64,000 nt of DNA, from the NCBI GenBank assembly GCA_009823505.1, contig VZQC01006589.1, positions 1,184,140 to 1,248,139 on the forward strand, written 5' to 3'. The notes beneath the pieces were generated by a model. It was not told where the DNA came from. It saw nothing but the letters and a program-made list of their open reading frames with translations, and searched no databases. Positions within the stretch are counted from its first letter, which is position 1. Each line of letters begins with the position of its first letter. A program made the translations under genes and the position numbers. Shown piece by piece: positions 1 to 10,380 of this stretch. Source of the DNA: Rhizomys pruinosus (Eukaryota > Chordata > Mammalia > Rodentia > Spalacidae).

Positions 1-1002
1 CAAATGTGAGCCCTCTGCTAAAACAGAAAGCACTCTACACCACTGAGTCATCTCTTCAGTCCCTCTTATAATAATTCTTATCTCTAGAATCAATAACTAA
101 TGTTCTCACTTTTGGCCTTAGTCCTCTTTCTCCTCGGTTTATTTAGCTAAAAGTTTGTTGATTTTTATTAGTTTCCTCAAAATAAACACTAGATTTCTAT
201 TTCACTGATTGTCTTAGTCTTTTTCTCTCTTTCATATCTTCTTTCTGATTTTGGTTTAGAGTTTTTTCTTTTCTCTAGTTCTTTAAGCTGAAAAAATATC
301 TTGGTGACTGTAAATGTTTCTTGTTTATAGTGTAAGCATTTATAGCTATAAGTTAGACTTGCGGACTGTATAGTCTTGGTCATAAATACTAAATTTCACT
401 GTTATAGGTCAAAACGGCCATAGACAACACTTAAAAATAGATGTGTTTGTATTCCAAGAACACTTCACAAATAGGTACCTAGTCCATGGCTATAGTCCAT
501 CAATGTCTACCATTAAAGAACAGCTCTCTAATCATTATACTACCTGCTCCGCAAAGTCAAGTGCCATAGATCCTGGAGTTCAAGTTAATAGATAAAGCAA
601 ACTAAATCTTGGACCTAGCATAAATAGGAAACAAAAGTGTCAGTAAAAGCATACAACTTATCTCTAGTCACTAAAGAAATTCAAGGGCTCTTCCTTAAAG
701 AAATCATGTATTGATAGTTTAAGTAAAGTTTTCTTTCAGCTTTTTTCTGTGGTTAATATTATATGAATTCAAGTCTTAAATTTTATGTATGCTATTAACC
801 AGTCTTTCTAAATATGAGAAAATTATATTGTGTAATAGTGAATGAAACATACCTGTACTTCATTGCTTAACATGAACATACAAACAAGGATCATCAGACA
901 AGTGAAAAAAATCCACAGAATGGGCAAGAAAGGCCAAACTTAACCCTCAACAGATAACAAAATGATAATTTGCCAAGATAAATATAACTTTTAAAAAATC
1001 CA
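1..1002. other. AT-rich stretch, no recognised feature
   Basis: No convincing gene, RNA or recent repeat is visible. Open frames are short and interrupted. A decayed repeat could be present but is not recognisable by eye. Confidence 0.5.
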
Positions 1003-1235
1003 GGGGCTGGAGAGCTGGCTCAGTGGTTAAGAGCAACAACTGCTCTTACAGAGGACCTGGGTTCGATTCCCAGCACCTACATGGCAGCTAAGAACTGTCT
1101 TTGACTCCAGTCCCAGGGGAATCTGACACCCTCTACTGACCTCCACAGCATTGCAGGACATGGGTGCAACCAACCTACATGCAGACAGTACACTCATACA
1201 CATAAAAAAGTAAATTAATTAAAAAAAACACTACA
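1003..1235 (+). repeat. B2 SINE
   Basis: It starts with the tRNA-derived head ggggctggagagctggctca. A box B-like segment (gggttcgattcccagc) follows, then the B2-specific body and an A-rich tail. It is full length for the B2 form of this genome. Confidence 0.93.
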
Positions 1236-1239
1236 ATTT

Positions 1240-3063
1240 AAAAAAGTAAATAAAAAGACCCGCATGACACTGTATATTTAATACAGAATAAAAAGATGAA
1301 GAAAATTGGATATTTACATTTATTATTTATTCCCCTTAGAGAAGTGCTTCTCTCAGCCTTGGACAGAGACCTTTTTTATTTTTTCAAGTACTAACAATTA
1401 AAGGATATTCCCATAACTGGTCAAAGTCCTGAAAATAAGTGACTTAATATTGCTCAACTCTAAGCCACACTGTGGCTTAGGATCTCCAAGGTCCCAGCAT
1501 CACTGAAGAAGACAGACCAGAAAGATTGTAGGAGTTACAGGATGAGAGGGATGCCATGAAGTGCTATCTCACTGTATGGCCTTTGGAATCATGAACACAC
1601 ATTGGTGCGGATACCTGGATAAGCTGGGTCCTTCAATGTTCCATCATGGAGGGGGAGGGGCTCAGGAGGCCCAATCCTTCCTGAGGAATTATTGGTAATT
1701 AACTGTTACCAAGGTAGGCAATTTCCTTCAGGGGTGTAGCCACTGAAAAGTTATAAACACTTCAGTAAATAATCCCCAACCTATATTTATACAAGTCACT
1801 TCAGTTAAGCTCAGTGAGCCATTTTTAAAGAATATATGAAATTTGAGGGGGGGTTAGAAGAAGAAAGTGTTCAGAAGACAAAAGAAGAACATAAGAGTGA
1901 GACATGGGAGTGGATAGATACATAATATGTTGGATAAATGAATGAAATTGTCAGAGAAAAGAAAGGATGATAGAGCTCACAGTTCATATTGGAGTGAAAG
2001 TTCAGTTGACCTTCTTTGGCCTTTGCTGTAGTGAGTTCATCAAAACAAAGAGGAAAATGTGTGGGAGCACACAGTCCCATCTTAGAGGCAGCAGAGATTG
2101 AAATAAGAGCACAGGTGACTCCACGATCACTGTTGAGGGTGTTAAGGACTGGGATCTAAAGACCTCGATGTGGCCCCACTTCTCCAGAAGAGCATCCTCC
2201 AGAAGGGCCACACTGTAGACCAATAAGTGTTTGGCATACAGTTCAACAACAGCTAAACCATAACATCTCCATCTTTGAAGAGTGTTAATTAATTGAAATA
2301 TAAAATGACCCTCAGTGAAAATTTGTCAGGAGTACGAAAATATCCTTCAAAATTAAACAGTAATTGAAAATTCTCAATTAAGTGATGATGACAAAATCAA
2401 ATGACAGTTTTAGCATAATTTAAAACAATAAGTGGTAATAGAAATAATAATTAACATTTTGAAGGATTATATGTACAGGCCTGATTGAAAACAGGTGAAA
2501 GTTCAAATGAGTTATATACAAGATGGTTATAATTGTGTCTACCACAATAGTCACTTCCTAGTTGAGGGAAAGGGAAGACATATATTTCAGATTACAATAG
2601 ACTTTATTGGTATAGACTGAGCCAAAGGAAGAAACTTTGCTCTTAACCACCCTGCTCAAAGGTAAACACATGAGAGAAAATCTATGACAGAGGAAATAAA
2701 GGAAATTTTCCTTAAGTGTAGCTAGACATGAGCTTTAAAGTTTAAAGGGCTTAAGAAGTGGCAGGAAGATGAAAAACAAAATCCTAGACTTGGAAAAATT
2801 CTCATTAACTCAAAACTTCAAAGAAATCCCTTTGAAGAAAAGGCATTCTTAGTAAGTAAGCAGGTCACCTCATAACAATTGGAGGCCCACACCTCTTCAC
2901 TGGCCTTTTTTTATACACAGAGAAATGGCTCCAATTTTACAAAAAGATAGTATATGAATTCCAGAATGTTGCAGCTGGACAAACTATCAATCACATGTGA
3001 CCATAGAGCAAAACCCCTCTTAGACATATAAGGAAAATTTCTAGCAAAACTAAGGGATGGGTG
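1240..3063. other. Non-coding stretch, no recognised feature
   Basis: Mostly AT-rich sequence with no exon-like open frame and no recognisable young repeat. Short frames at 1871-2223 lack homology that I can recognise. Confidence 0.4.
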
Positions 3064-3105
3064 GAGGGAGGGAGGGAGGGAGGGAGGGAGAGAGAGAGAG
3101 AGAGA
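3064..3105 (+). repeat. (GGGA)n(GA)n purine tract
   Basis: Seven GGGA-like units pass directly into GA dinucleotides. The tract is pure purine on the plus strand. Confidence 0.95.
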
Positions 3106-3555
3106 TTTCAGGAAACGAGGTTCTGACAGACTAGAAACAGTCAAGGGACAGTTCACATGCCGTTCTGAATGAAGCAAAAGGATAAAGTGGTTTTTGAAGA
3201 GATGGCTTTGGGGAAAGGAAGAAAATTCCAGAACATGGTTACAATTTCAGATTGACTTAAGAGTAAAAAAAAAAAAGATACAATCTTCTTTTTGGGTCAA
3301 CAAGATAAAAGCAAGGCCAATTAGATATTCCAAAGTAAATTTTAAAAAAGAAACAGATATAAGTATTACAACACAAATATAAAGAATCATAGTCTCCCCA
3401 AACAATCATTTTCTTATAATTCTTTGCTATTAATTTCTATCAAAATACTATTGTAGAACATTTGCTGAATGATTCTTTTCATTTGATATATAATCCATTG
3501 TTGTCATTTTTTACAAGTCATACTGATTTCATATTATGTTAGCTATCTATACAGA

Positions 3556-3735
3556 CTTTTTCCTTACCCTCTTTTTCTCCCTTACTCCTTCCTTCCATCT
3601 CCCTCTCTCCCTTCTCTTCCTTTCCTTGTTCCTTCTTCCTTCTTCCCTCCTTCCATGTCTCTTTCCCTTCCCTTCCATCCTTCCTCCCTCCCTGCCTCCT
3701 TCTCTCTTTCCCTTCCTTTCTTGCTTTCCGTGTTC
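3556..3735 (+). repeat. Long polypyrimidine (CCTT/CTTCC) tract
   Basis: About 180 bases almost wholly C and T, built of irregular CTTCC, CCCTT and CTCC units. Open frames on either strand here are low-complexity artefacts. Confidence 0.85.
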
Positions 3736-3897
3736 CCTTGCAGTGATTTGAACTAAATCCAGATCCTTGTGCATACTAAGCAAGTTGCCACTAGGCTGTG
3801 GTTCAAGATCTTATTACAAAGTGAAATTGTGTTCTGGGATATTTGGGCTAAAGACTTCAGTACTTCTGTGGGCGATACAATTCTATCCGCGATGTGT

Positions 3898-4290
3898 ATT
3901 GTCTGAGTTTCTTCTCTGTGGCTGTGATAAAATACTCCAACAAAAGCAACTCAAGCAAGAAATGACTTATTTGACTCATGATTCTAGTTTCCAGTCCATC
4001 ACTACAGAGAAGTCAAGTTGGCAGTAACTCGAAGCAGCTATTACATCACCTCCACAGTCAAGAGCAGAAGGCAGTGAATTAATGCATGCTGGTGCTCACC
4101 CAGCCCTCCCCTTTTCACATAGTCCAGAGCCCAGCCATGGGCTGAGACAGCCCATATTAGTCTGTGTCTTCCAACCTCTCCAAATATAACCAAGACAATC
4201 CCCTACAGACATACCCACAGGCCAAGCTAATGTAGGCAATTTCACATGGAAGACTTCCTTCCTAGGAGAGGTTAGGCTGTGGCAAATCAA
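3898..4290 (-). repeat. Rodent ERVL/MaLR-type LTR-like repeat
   Basis: The plus strand reads like the reverse complement of a common rodent LTR-type repeat. It opens with a gctgtgataaaatactcc-like segment, has a middle with acatacccacaggccaa, and ends near aggttaggctgtggc. It is decayed and family assignment is tentative. Confidence 0.5.
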
Positions 4291-4534
4291 TAATCAAAAA
4301 ATTATCATGTGTGCCTTCCTGGATTTTTATCCTTATGTTTACTGTACCCAGATATCTAGTATCTATATCACAGGTTGGTTGGGGATATCAACTTGTTACA
4401 TTCTTTGTTCATGGAAGAGACTGGAACTGTAAATTAAAATTTTTAAGCCTTCCACAAAATACCTAAGACAAATGACTATAATGTTTCTGTGATAGCATTT
4501 TCTCCCTTTCAGCAACCATTTAAAAAGGAAAACC

Positions 4535-4763
4535 TGGGCTAGAGAGATGGCATAGCAGTTAAGAGCACTGGCTGCTCTTGCAGAGGACCCAGTTTGATTC
4601 ACAGCTCACATGTGGAATCCAAAACCACCACTCCAGTTCCAGGGGAATCTGATGTCTACTTCTAGCTCTGTGGGCAACACACCACATGGGTGTGTTTACC
4701 TACATACAAGTAATACACTCATACACACAAAATAAAAGTAAGAACATAAATAAAAATTAAAAG
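4535..4763 (+). repeat. B2 SINE
   Basis: The head (gggctagagagatggcatagc), box B-like segment, body and AAAATAAAAGTAAG-type tail are all present, with many substitutions. It is older than the CpG-rich copies elsewhere in the window. Confidence 0.9.
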
Positions 4764-4764
4764 C

Positions 4765-4960
4765 ATAGTCAGGCCAGTAGTAATCCTAGGTCCTAAGGAA
4801 GGTGACATATGCAGATCACAAGATTGAAGCCAGCCTAGGCAGCTTAGTGAGATCATGCTTCAAAACTAGGTACAGAGAAGACTGGGGGTGTAACTTAGGG
4901 GTAGAGCATAACACAATAAGCACAATCCTTAGCATTGACAAAGAAGAAAGAAATAAAGGT
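4765..4960 (+). repeat. B4-type SINE (B1-like part plus ID-like part)
   Basis: A diverged B1-like section (gaagccagcctaggcagctt) precedes an ID-like tRNA-derived section (gtgtaacttaggggtagagc) and an A-rich end. Confidence 0.6.
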
Positions 4961-5048
4961 AGATGACAAGTATTCATAATATTGTTCAAATATGGAATTT
5001 TAGTCAAACAGACTCAAGCAGATGCTTCTCCATCAGGAACAAAAATAA

Positions 5049-5240
5049 TGAAGCTGGAAAGAAGGTTCAGTGGTTAAGAGCCTTTAGTACTCTTGCAGAG
5101 GTCCCAGTTTCCATCCCCAGAACCCACATAAGTGGTTCACAACTGCCTGTAACTCCAGGTCCAGGGGATCTGATGCCCTCTTCTGGCCCCCACAGGCACC
5201 TTCACACACATACACAAAACCCCAGACAGACACATAGACA
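5049..5240 (+). repeat. B2/B3-like SINE
   Basis: A diverged head (gaaggttcagtggttaagagc), a body with ctgtaactccaggtccagggg, and a tail running into a GA microsatellite. Confidence 0.8.
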
Positions 5241-5241
5241 C

Positions 5242-5242
5242 T

Positions 5243-5282
<40 letters not shown>
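5242..5282 (+). repeat. (GA)n microsatellite
   Basis: About 20 GA units with one AAAG interruption, grown from the tail of the preceding SINE. Confidence 0.95.
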
Positions 5283-5414
5283 ACAAGACTTTAGAAAGAA
5301 AGGAACAAATGAGCTGTGAGCTACTCACGCTGTTATACATATCAATAAAAAATAAAATCATACAGGTCACAAAGCTGAGCAGTGAGTGAACAGCAGTGGA
5401 AACCGGATACTGCA

Positions 5415-5569
5415 GTGGTTAATCGTGGTTATTAACTTGATAGAATTTAGAACCTCATGAGGTGCCTGTGACTGTGCTTCCAGTAAAGATCAGCTGAGCG
5501 GTGGAGACAACCTGTGAATGTAGGTGGGCACCTAGACTGAACAAAAGGGGAACAAAGAGCATGTCAACT
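5415..5569 (+). repeat. 5' part of an older LTR-like repeat, split by the ERV
   Basis: It begins near gtggttaatcgtggttatta and runs to the ERV insertion point. The matching right part lies at 13385-13555 and ends with the typical ...taactaat terminus. The two parts join at the retroviral target duplication tcaact, so the repeat was present before the ERV landed. Confidence 0.65.
5564..5569 (+). repeat. ERV target-site duplication, left copy
   Basis: The hexamer tcaact directly precedes the LTR start TGTGGGG and is repeated directly after the 3' LTR end at 13385-13390. Six bases is the usual duplication for class II/betaretroviral integrases. Confidence 0.85.
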
Positions 5570-5758
5570 TGTGGGGCTGGATGAATCCATTATGGCTAAA
5601 TATAGGTTTACCACCATCTCAGGGACTGCTCTGCTCCCTCCCAATTCCTTCCTTGAGCTCCCAGCAGTCAAGCCACAGCTGGGAATAACTGCCATACCTA
5701 GGGCCATTAGGCTGGTGACCTGGGAGGTGGGAACCTCACAGCACAGAGGAAACCAACA
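5570..5758 (+). repeat. 5' LTR, internally deleted
   Basis: It matches the two ends of the 3' LTR (start tgtgggg..gatgaatccattatgg; end ..ccaaca). About 370 bases of the 3' LTR between roughly 12863 and 13236 are missing. The lost part holds the TATATAA box and the AATAAA signal, so this LTR should be promoterless. The breakpoint lies at a short shared ata/ggttta context. Confidence 0.85.
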
Positions 5759-5760
5759 GC

Positions 5761-5778
5761 TGGCAGCCAACATGGGAC
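5761..5778 (+). promoter_or_regulatory. Retroviral primer binding site, tRNA-Lys type
   Basis: The sequence tggcagccaacatgggac lies 2 bases after the 5' LTR end. It matches the known tRNA-Lys1,2 primer site at about 14 of 18 positions, and type D betaretroviruses use that primer. Mismatches fit later mutation. Confidence 0.7.
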
Positions 5779-6082
5779 TTGAGATGATAGAACCTTTGGA
5801 TGATGCTCAAGAAGGTGAACTCTCTCCTTTTCCTTGGCAGGATTGGGAACATTGAGTGGCTGTGCTCTTGGTCCTGCCACACTTGAGGGGTAAAAGGCTT
5901 TTTCTAATCTTTTAATTTTGCTTCATAGCATTGCGAGGGATCCATTAAGGCAAAGGAGCAGCTGAGGTTCTCTGACCGAGTCTTCTCTTCAGTGTTAACT
6001 TAAGGCCTCTTTGTCCTCTGTTGGACCCCTGACCACCAGCATAGTTATCAGCAAAGACCTTCTATCTAGACTTCTCTCTCCC

Positions 6083-6145
6083 ACAAAACAAAACAAAACA
6101 AAACAAAAAAAAAAAAAAAAAAAAAAAAAAAAACAAAAAAAAAAC
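6083..6145 (+). repeat. A-rich (AAAAC)n tract in the ERV leader
   Basis: Several AAAAC units followed by a long A run. It is not clearly the tail of a recognisable SINE. Confidence 0.85.
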
Positions 6146-6743
6146 AGTGACTCAATGGCCAAGCAAGAGTGGTTAGTATAGTCACTGGTTCACTGGTTTC
6201 TTAAATTTGAGGGCAGGTTCACGTTTGTGCACCACATAGAATTCTCCATTGGCTCTCGATTTTGAGAAAGTTCCCTTGCAGCATAAGCATTTCTTTCTTT
6301 TTCTATCATGAGAAATACCCACACACATCACAGGGATACACAGGTTAAAAGAATAAGAACACTTCTTAAAAACAGAGGGATTAGAATCTCTCAGTGGGAA
6401 GCCACCTCTTTGGGGGCAAGGTGCCCAGTGGCCCTGTGGCTGTCCTCTGGGGATCTCTATGATCCAGACTCCTGGACCCGGATTGCATACCTGCCCCAAC
6501 AAAGGGAAGTGCAAGATATCTCTCCCCCTTTCTCCAGTTCCCGCCATCATTAGACAGTGCTTAGGCCCTTCCTACCAACCTACCCCAAACAAAGATAAGC
6601 AATGGACTCCATCCCCCAGGGACTCTGATAAAAAACTACCCTGAGAATCCGGGGTCCTCTGAGGAATCTGATAAAGACTGCTCCAAAAACCACCCAGTCT
6701 CAGACACAATTGTCATGGAACAGGCTATAGAAAACATAAAAAC

Positions 6744-7023
6744 TAGGGCTGGAGAGATGGCTCAGTGGTTAAGAGCACTGCCTTTTCTTATGAGGACCTG
6801 GGTTTGATTCTCAGCACCCACATGGTGGCTAAAATCCCTCTTTAAGCTGGGTGTGGTGGCACATGCCTTTAATACTAGTACTTGGGAGGCAGAGACAGGA
6901 GAATTTCTGTGAGTTCAAGGCCAGCCTGGTCTACAGAGTGAGTTCCAGGCCAGCTGCGGTTATAGGGTGACCCTGTCTCAAAAATAAAAAAATAAAAAAA
7001 TAAATAAAGAAAGAAAGAAAGAA
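6744..7023 (+). mobile_element. Chimeric B2-B1 SINE in ERV gag
   Basis: A B2 5' part of about 98 bases (from gggctggagagatggctcag to catggtggctaaaatccctc) is fused to a B1 body starting aagctgggtgtggtggcac at 6844, with an A-rich AAAT/GAAA tail. The whole unit is flanked by one perfect 15-bp direct repeat, agaaaacataaaaac, at 6729-6743 and 7024-7038. The fused unit therefore inserted in a single event. A second copy with the same junction is at 44269-44562. Confidence 0.85.
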
Positions 7024-7547
7024 AGAAAACATAAAAACAGATCTAACTTCCCCTAAGCCTAATTCCTCCCTCTATCCTCTGCTGCTTCCTTATGAGAAGC
7101 TAGAGATAGATTTTCCCTGGAGACAGTCAAAACTTTGTCAGGCTTTACCCATCAATGCCACTCCTACAGGTGGTCCCTAAATTGGTATCCCTACCAGGCA
7201 GGTGACATAAAAGACCTTAGATAGGCAGTAAGGGAAGATTGCATCCAGGCCCCCTGGAAAAAAAAAATCCATCATCCAAAGCTTTCATACCACCCTCAAC
7301 ACCCCGCAGGACTGGAGGGACATTTGCCGATCCTCCTGTCCAGCTCCCCTGTTTCTCCAATGGGAGGCTCTCCCTGAGATGAATGCCTCCAGTAGGTTGG
7401 AAGGAACCAAGCTCAGCCCAGTGGCACCTGGGGATGTGGTGAACTGTTTGGCCAAGGCAACGTTGACACTGGGGCCCAGCAGGCTGGTTTGGCCCTAGGC
7501 TACTTCAACCAGTTCTGCCTCTGTGCCCTGCAAGCCTGGGATCTAAT

Positions 7548-7575
7548 CACCACCACCACCACCACCACCACCACC
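7548..7575 (+). repeat. (CAC)n microsatellite in gag remnant
   Basis: Nine CAC/ACC units in a row within the retroviral gag region. It is probably an expansion after insertion. Confidence 0.9.
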
Positions 7576-8129
7576 AGCCCCTGCCCCCCCCCCACACACA
7601 TATGCATGCACACACAGTGGTCTCCAGGAGGGATATTCCCTTTTAGTTTTGAGACAAAAACCTGAGGAGCTCTTGTCTGAATTCACCTTAAGAACTAAAG
7701 GCAGTCTAGAACAGAAAAATCCCTGATCCTGCATCTAGGGAAATGTTCCTTAAGAGCATTGTCTAGAATGGCATGACCTCTGAGTACCAGCAAGCCTATC
7801 ATGGCTTAAAGGAGGAACATTATAACCAATGGATTGGAGCCACCCAAGACAAAAGCATGACTGCCCATAAGGCTGCCTCCCTACCCCAAGCCTTTGTTCC
7901 ATCAAATGAAAGATGTTTTAAGTGTGGTTAAAGGTGTCATTGGAAGGGGGAGTGTCCTAAGGCATCCACCTCTCTAGAACCTCTTGACTCCCTCCCCAAC
8001 ACCATCTGCCCTTGGCACCACTAACACTACCACTGGAAATGGGACTGCCGTTCAAAACATGATAAAGATGGAAAACCATTAGAGCATTTAAACTTAAAAT
8101 GGGGCAACCCTAAGCCCTGGAAATAAAGG

Positions 8130-8381
8130 GTGAAAGGAGATCAATATGTGCCCTTTGGGCCATGCCCATTCTGGAGGGCTCTCACAATGAAGATGGGGGA
8201 GGAGCCCTTCAAATGCCTCATAGACACAGGAGCAGACAGAACCATCTTAAAACAGCAAGAGATCTCCCTAGACTGGCCCTTACTCCCAGACCCCAGGTTC
8301 ATGGGTATAGAAGGACCCACACAGTGTTATATCACTAAAGACGTATATACTTGGGAAGAACCTGATGGAAACACGGGTTGA
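8130..8381 (+). pseudogene. pro: ERV protease remnant
   Basis: This open piece holds the aspartic protease active-site motif LIDTGAD at 8217-8237, so the catalytic Asp is kept. The retroviral protease cleaves Gag-Pol precursors as a dimer. Upstream sequence lacks a dUTPase-like domain. The frame ends at 8381 before the usual C-terminal part, and a short open piece after the stop reads on toward RT. It is not functional as it stands. Confidence 0.8.
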
Positions 8382-8399
8382 ATCTGCCCACTAGTATCA

Positions 8400-9420
8400 C
8401 CAACTAACACAAATCTGTTAGGGCAAGACCTCTTGGAGGCTCTGGACATAGTCATTGCCAGCTCCCCCCCTCCCAGAGTAGCCACACCCAGGCAGATGAA
8501 TTAACCAGGGAAAAATGCCTCCACTACCCTAGAAAAAAGCACCCCCAATTCTGAGGGTCACTGCACTTTACACTTCCCACCACCTAGACTGGATATCAAA
8601 TGATCTGGTCTGGGTTGAGCAGTGGCCCTTGCCAGGGGAAAAATTAATAGCTTTACAAAATCTAGTAAAAGAACAGCTCCCATTGTGACATGCCCATCCA
8701 TTGTGCAGTCCCTGGAACACTCCGGTGTTTGTCATAAAAAGACAACAAGGGATGGGACCCCCTACAAGATCTGTATGCCATTAATAAAACAATGTATATA
8801 TGGGGATCCCACAAAGAGGTCTCCCTCTTGCATCTGCTATACCAGCCAATACCCCCCATTAACTATTGATATTAAGGATTCCTTTTTTTTATTAATTTTA
8901 TTTATTTCTGTACGTGTATGAATGTACTGTCTGCATGCAAGTTTGTGCATCCGTGTCGTGCAATGCCGCGGAGGTCAGAAGAGAGTGTTGGATTCCCCTG
9001 GAGCTGGAGTTCATTCCTTTTTATCAATACCCCTCCACCCTGAAGACTGTCAAAGCTTTGCTTTTTCCATCCCTACCATTAATAATTCAGGACTGGCAGC
9101 TTGTTATGAATGGACTGTCCTGCCACAAGGGATGGCTGACAGCCCAGCAATCTTCCAGGAGGCTGCTTCTGCTGCCCTTAACCTAACATAGAGCAAGGCC
9201 TTCATGTTTTCCATTACATGGATGACATATTGGCATGGGACAAATTCTCAACCAACCTGGCAGTCCTGAGGGACCAGCTGGTAGCCTCCTTAGCAGCCTT
9301 TGGGTTTAACATAGCCCTCTCTAAAGTTCAAATGAGTCCCCCATTTGTTCCTGAGGACCAAAATTTCACTCACGGAAGTAAGGCCACTCAGACTGGTTCT
9401 CTCCTTCCTCCCTAGTCTCA
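8400..9420 (+). pseudogene. pol: ERV reverse transcriptase remnant, broken by a SINE
   Basis: The RT palm is recognisable on both sides of a B2 fragment. Upstream, a DLYAINK-like stretch leads to IKDSF. Downstream, a VLPQGMADSP-like motif is followed by the catalytic YMDD at 9215-9226. Stops and at least one frameshift separate the VLPQG and YMDD segments. The motif style fits class II retroviruses. Confidence 0.85.
8881..9012 (-). repeat. 5'-truncated B2 SINE inside ERV RT
   Basis: Read on the minus strand it ends in an A-rich tail (plus-strand poly T from 8881). It holds the B2 3' body, including the CpG-rich gcaatgccgcggaggtcag. Short direct repeats of about attcctttttat flank it. It splits the RT gene between the IKDSF and IPL-like positions. 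Confidence 0.85.
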
Positions 9421-10380
9421 CCCTAGCTTCCCACTGAAGTTTCCTAGGAAACCTTAACTGGCTTTGCCCTTGGCTTCCCATCCCAACCACAACCCTCCAA
9501 CCCCTCCCTGATCTCTTGCGAGGCAAGAAAGCACCCGCCTCTAAATGAAAACATACAGCTAAAGCCTCTGAGGCTCTTATTAAGGTAAAAAGGCCTTCCA
9601 GGGCATGGCTTTAGCTCACTTTTCATCCTCTCTCCCTGTTCAATTACTTATGTTTAACACATTCCCCCACCGTTGTAGGAACTCTTCGCCAGCCTGCAGG
9701 AGTCCTAGAATGATTACACATGCCAGCGAGGGGAGCACCCCACCTATTAACTGAGATGGATTCCCTGGCACCCATGATAAAAAGTGGGAGAGACCACTCA
9801 TTATAAACTTTAGGAAAAGAACCCAATTTTATAATTATACCTTTTTCTCTTCTGAATATCCAGTGGCTGATGTGTAATCACACTTGCATAGCCATCAGCC
9901 TTATGGGATTCCCAGGGCCAACAGACAACCATTATCTTAATGACAAATGGATCTCCGCCCTCCCACTGTTAACCCGGCCCCCATTCCAGCCTCTTCCTGA
10001 AGGCCCCCATTGAACAGCCAGCTTCGATTTTCACAGATGGTGAGAAAGGGAAGCTACAGTCACAATTTATGACAGCTCAGATCAACCCTCCAAAATACTA
10101 TTTCACCACCTTCCTGACCACTCTCCCTCAAGGAAACAGACCTCTCAACCTTTTGTCAGATAGTATTTATGTGGTTATCCTATTGCCTTGACTGTCCAGA
10201 TCCTTTGTCTGATTGGACAGTAACCCTCTCTCCACTCTGCTCATTGCTGTCTCATCCCTCCTACAATAAAAGGCCCACCCTCTCTTCATACAAAATATCC
10301 ATGCACACAGTCTTCTGCCAGGGCCTCTCTCTGGGGGTAACTCCCTCGCTGACTGCATTGCCTGCACTGGGGTCTATGTA
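9420..10380 (+). pseudogene. pol: ERV RT connection and RNase H remnant
   Basis: This stretch links the RT palm to integrase and is heavily broken. An RNase H-like FTDG motif is readable near 10028-10042, which would hold the first catalytic Asp. Beyond that, stops and frameshifts prevent a clear domain boundary. Confidence 0.6.

Larger units (their letters stand above)
5779..8050 (+). pseudogene. gag: ERV leader and gag remnant
   Basis: This stretch between the primer site and the protease holds the leader and a shattered gag. Only short open pieces remain (for example 6308-6553 and 6459-6644) and no intact start-to-stop frame exists. A nucleocapsid zinc knuckle of form CX2CX4HX4C is seen at 7914-7955, with a stop codon inside it. 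A CAC run (7548-7575) and a SINE composite (6744-7023) further interrupt it. Matrix and capsid borders cannot be placed by eye. Confidence 0.7.

Noticed and set aside
3547..3783. Lys/Arg/Glu-rich open frame on the minus strand
   Set aside because: It is the translation of a polypyrimidine tract, low complexity only.
5571..5855. 94-codon open frame starting in the 5' LTR
   Set aside because: It spans the LTR, the primer site and the leader of the provirus; not a gene.
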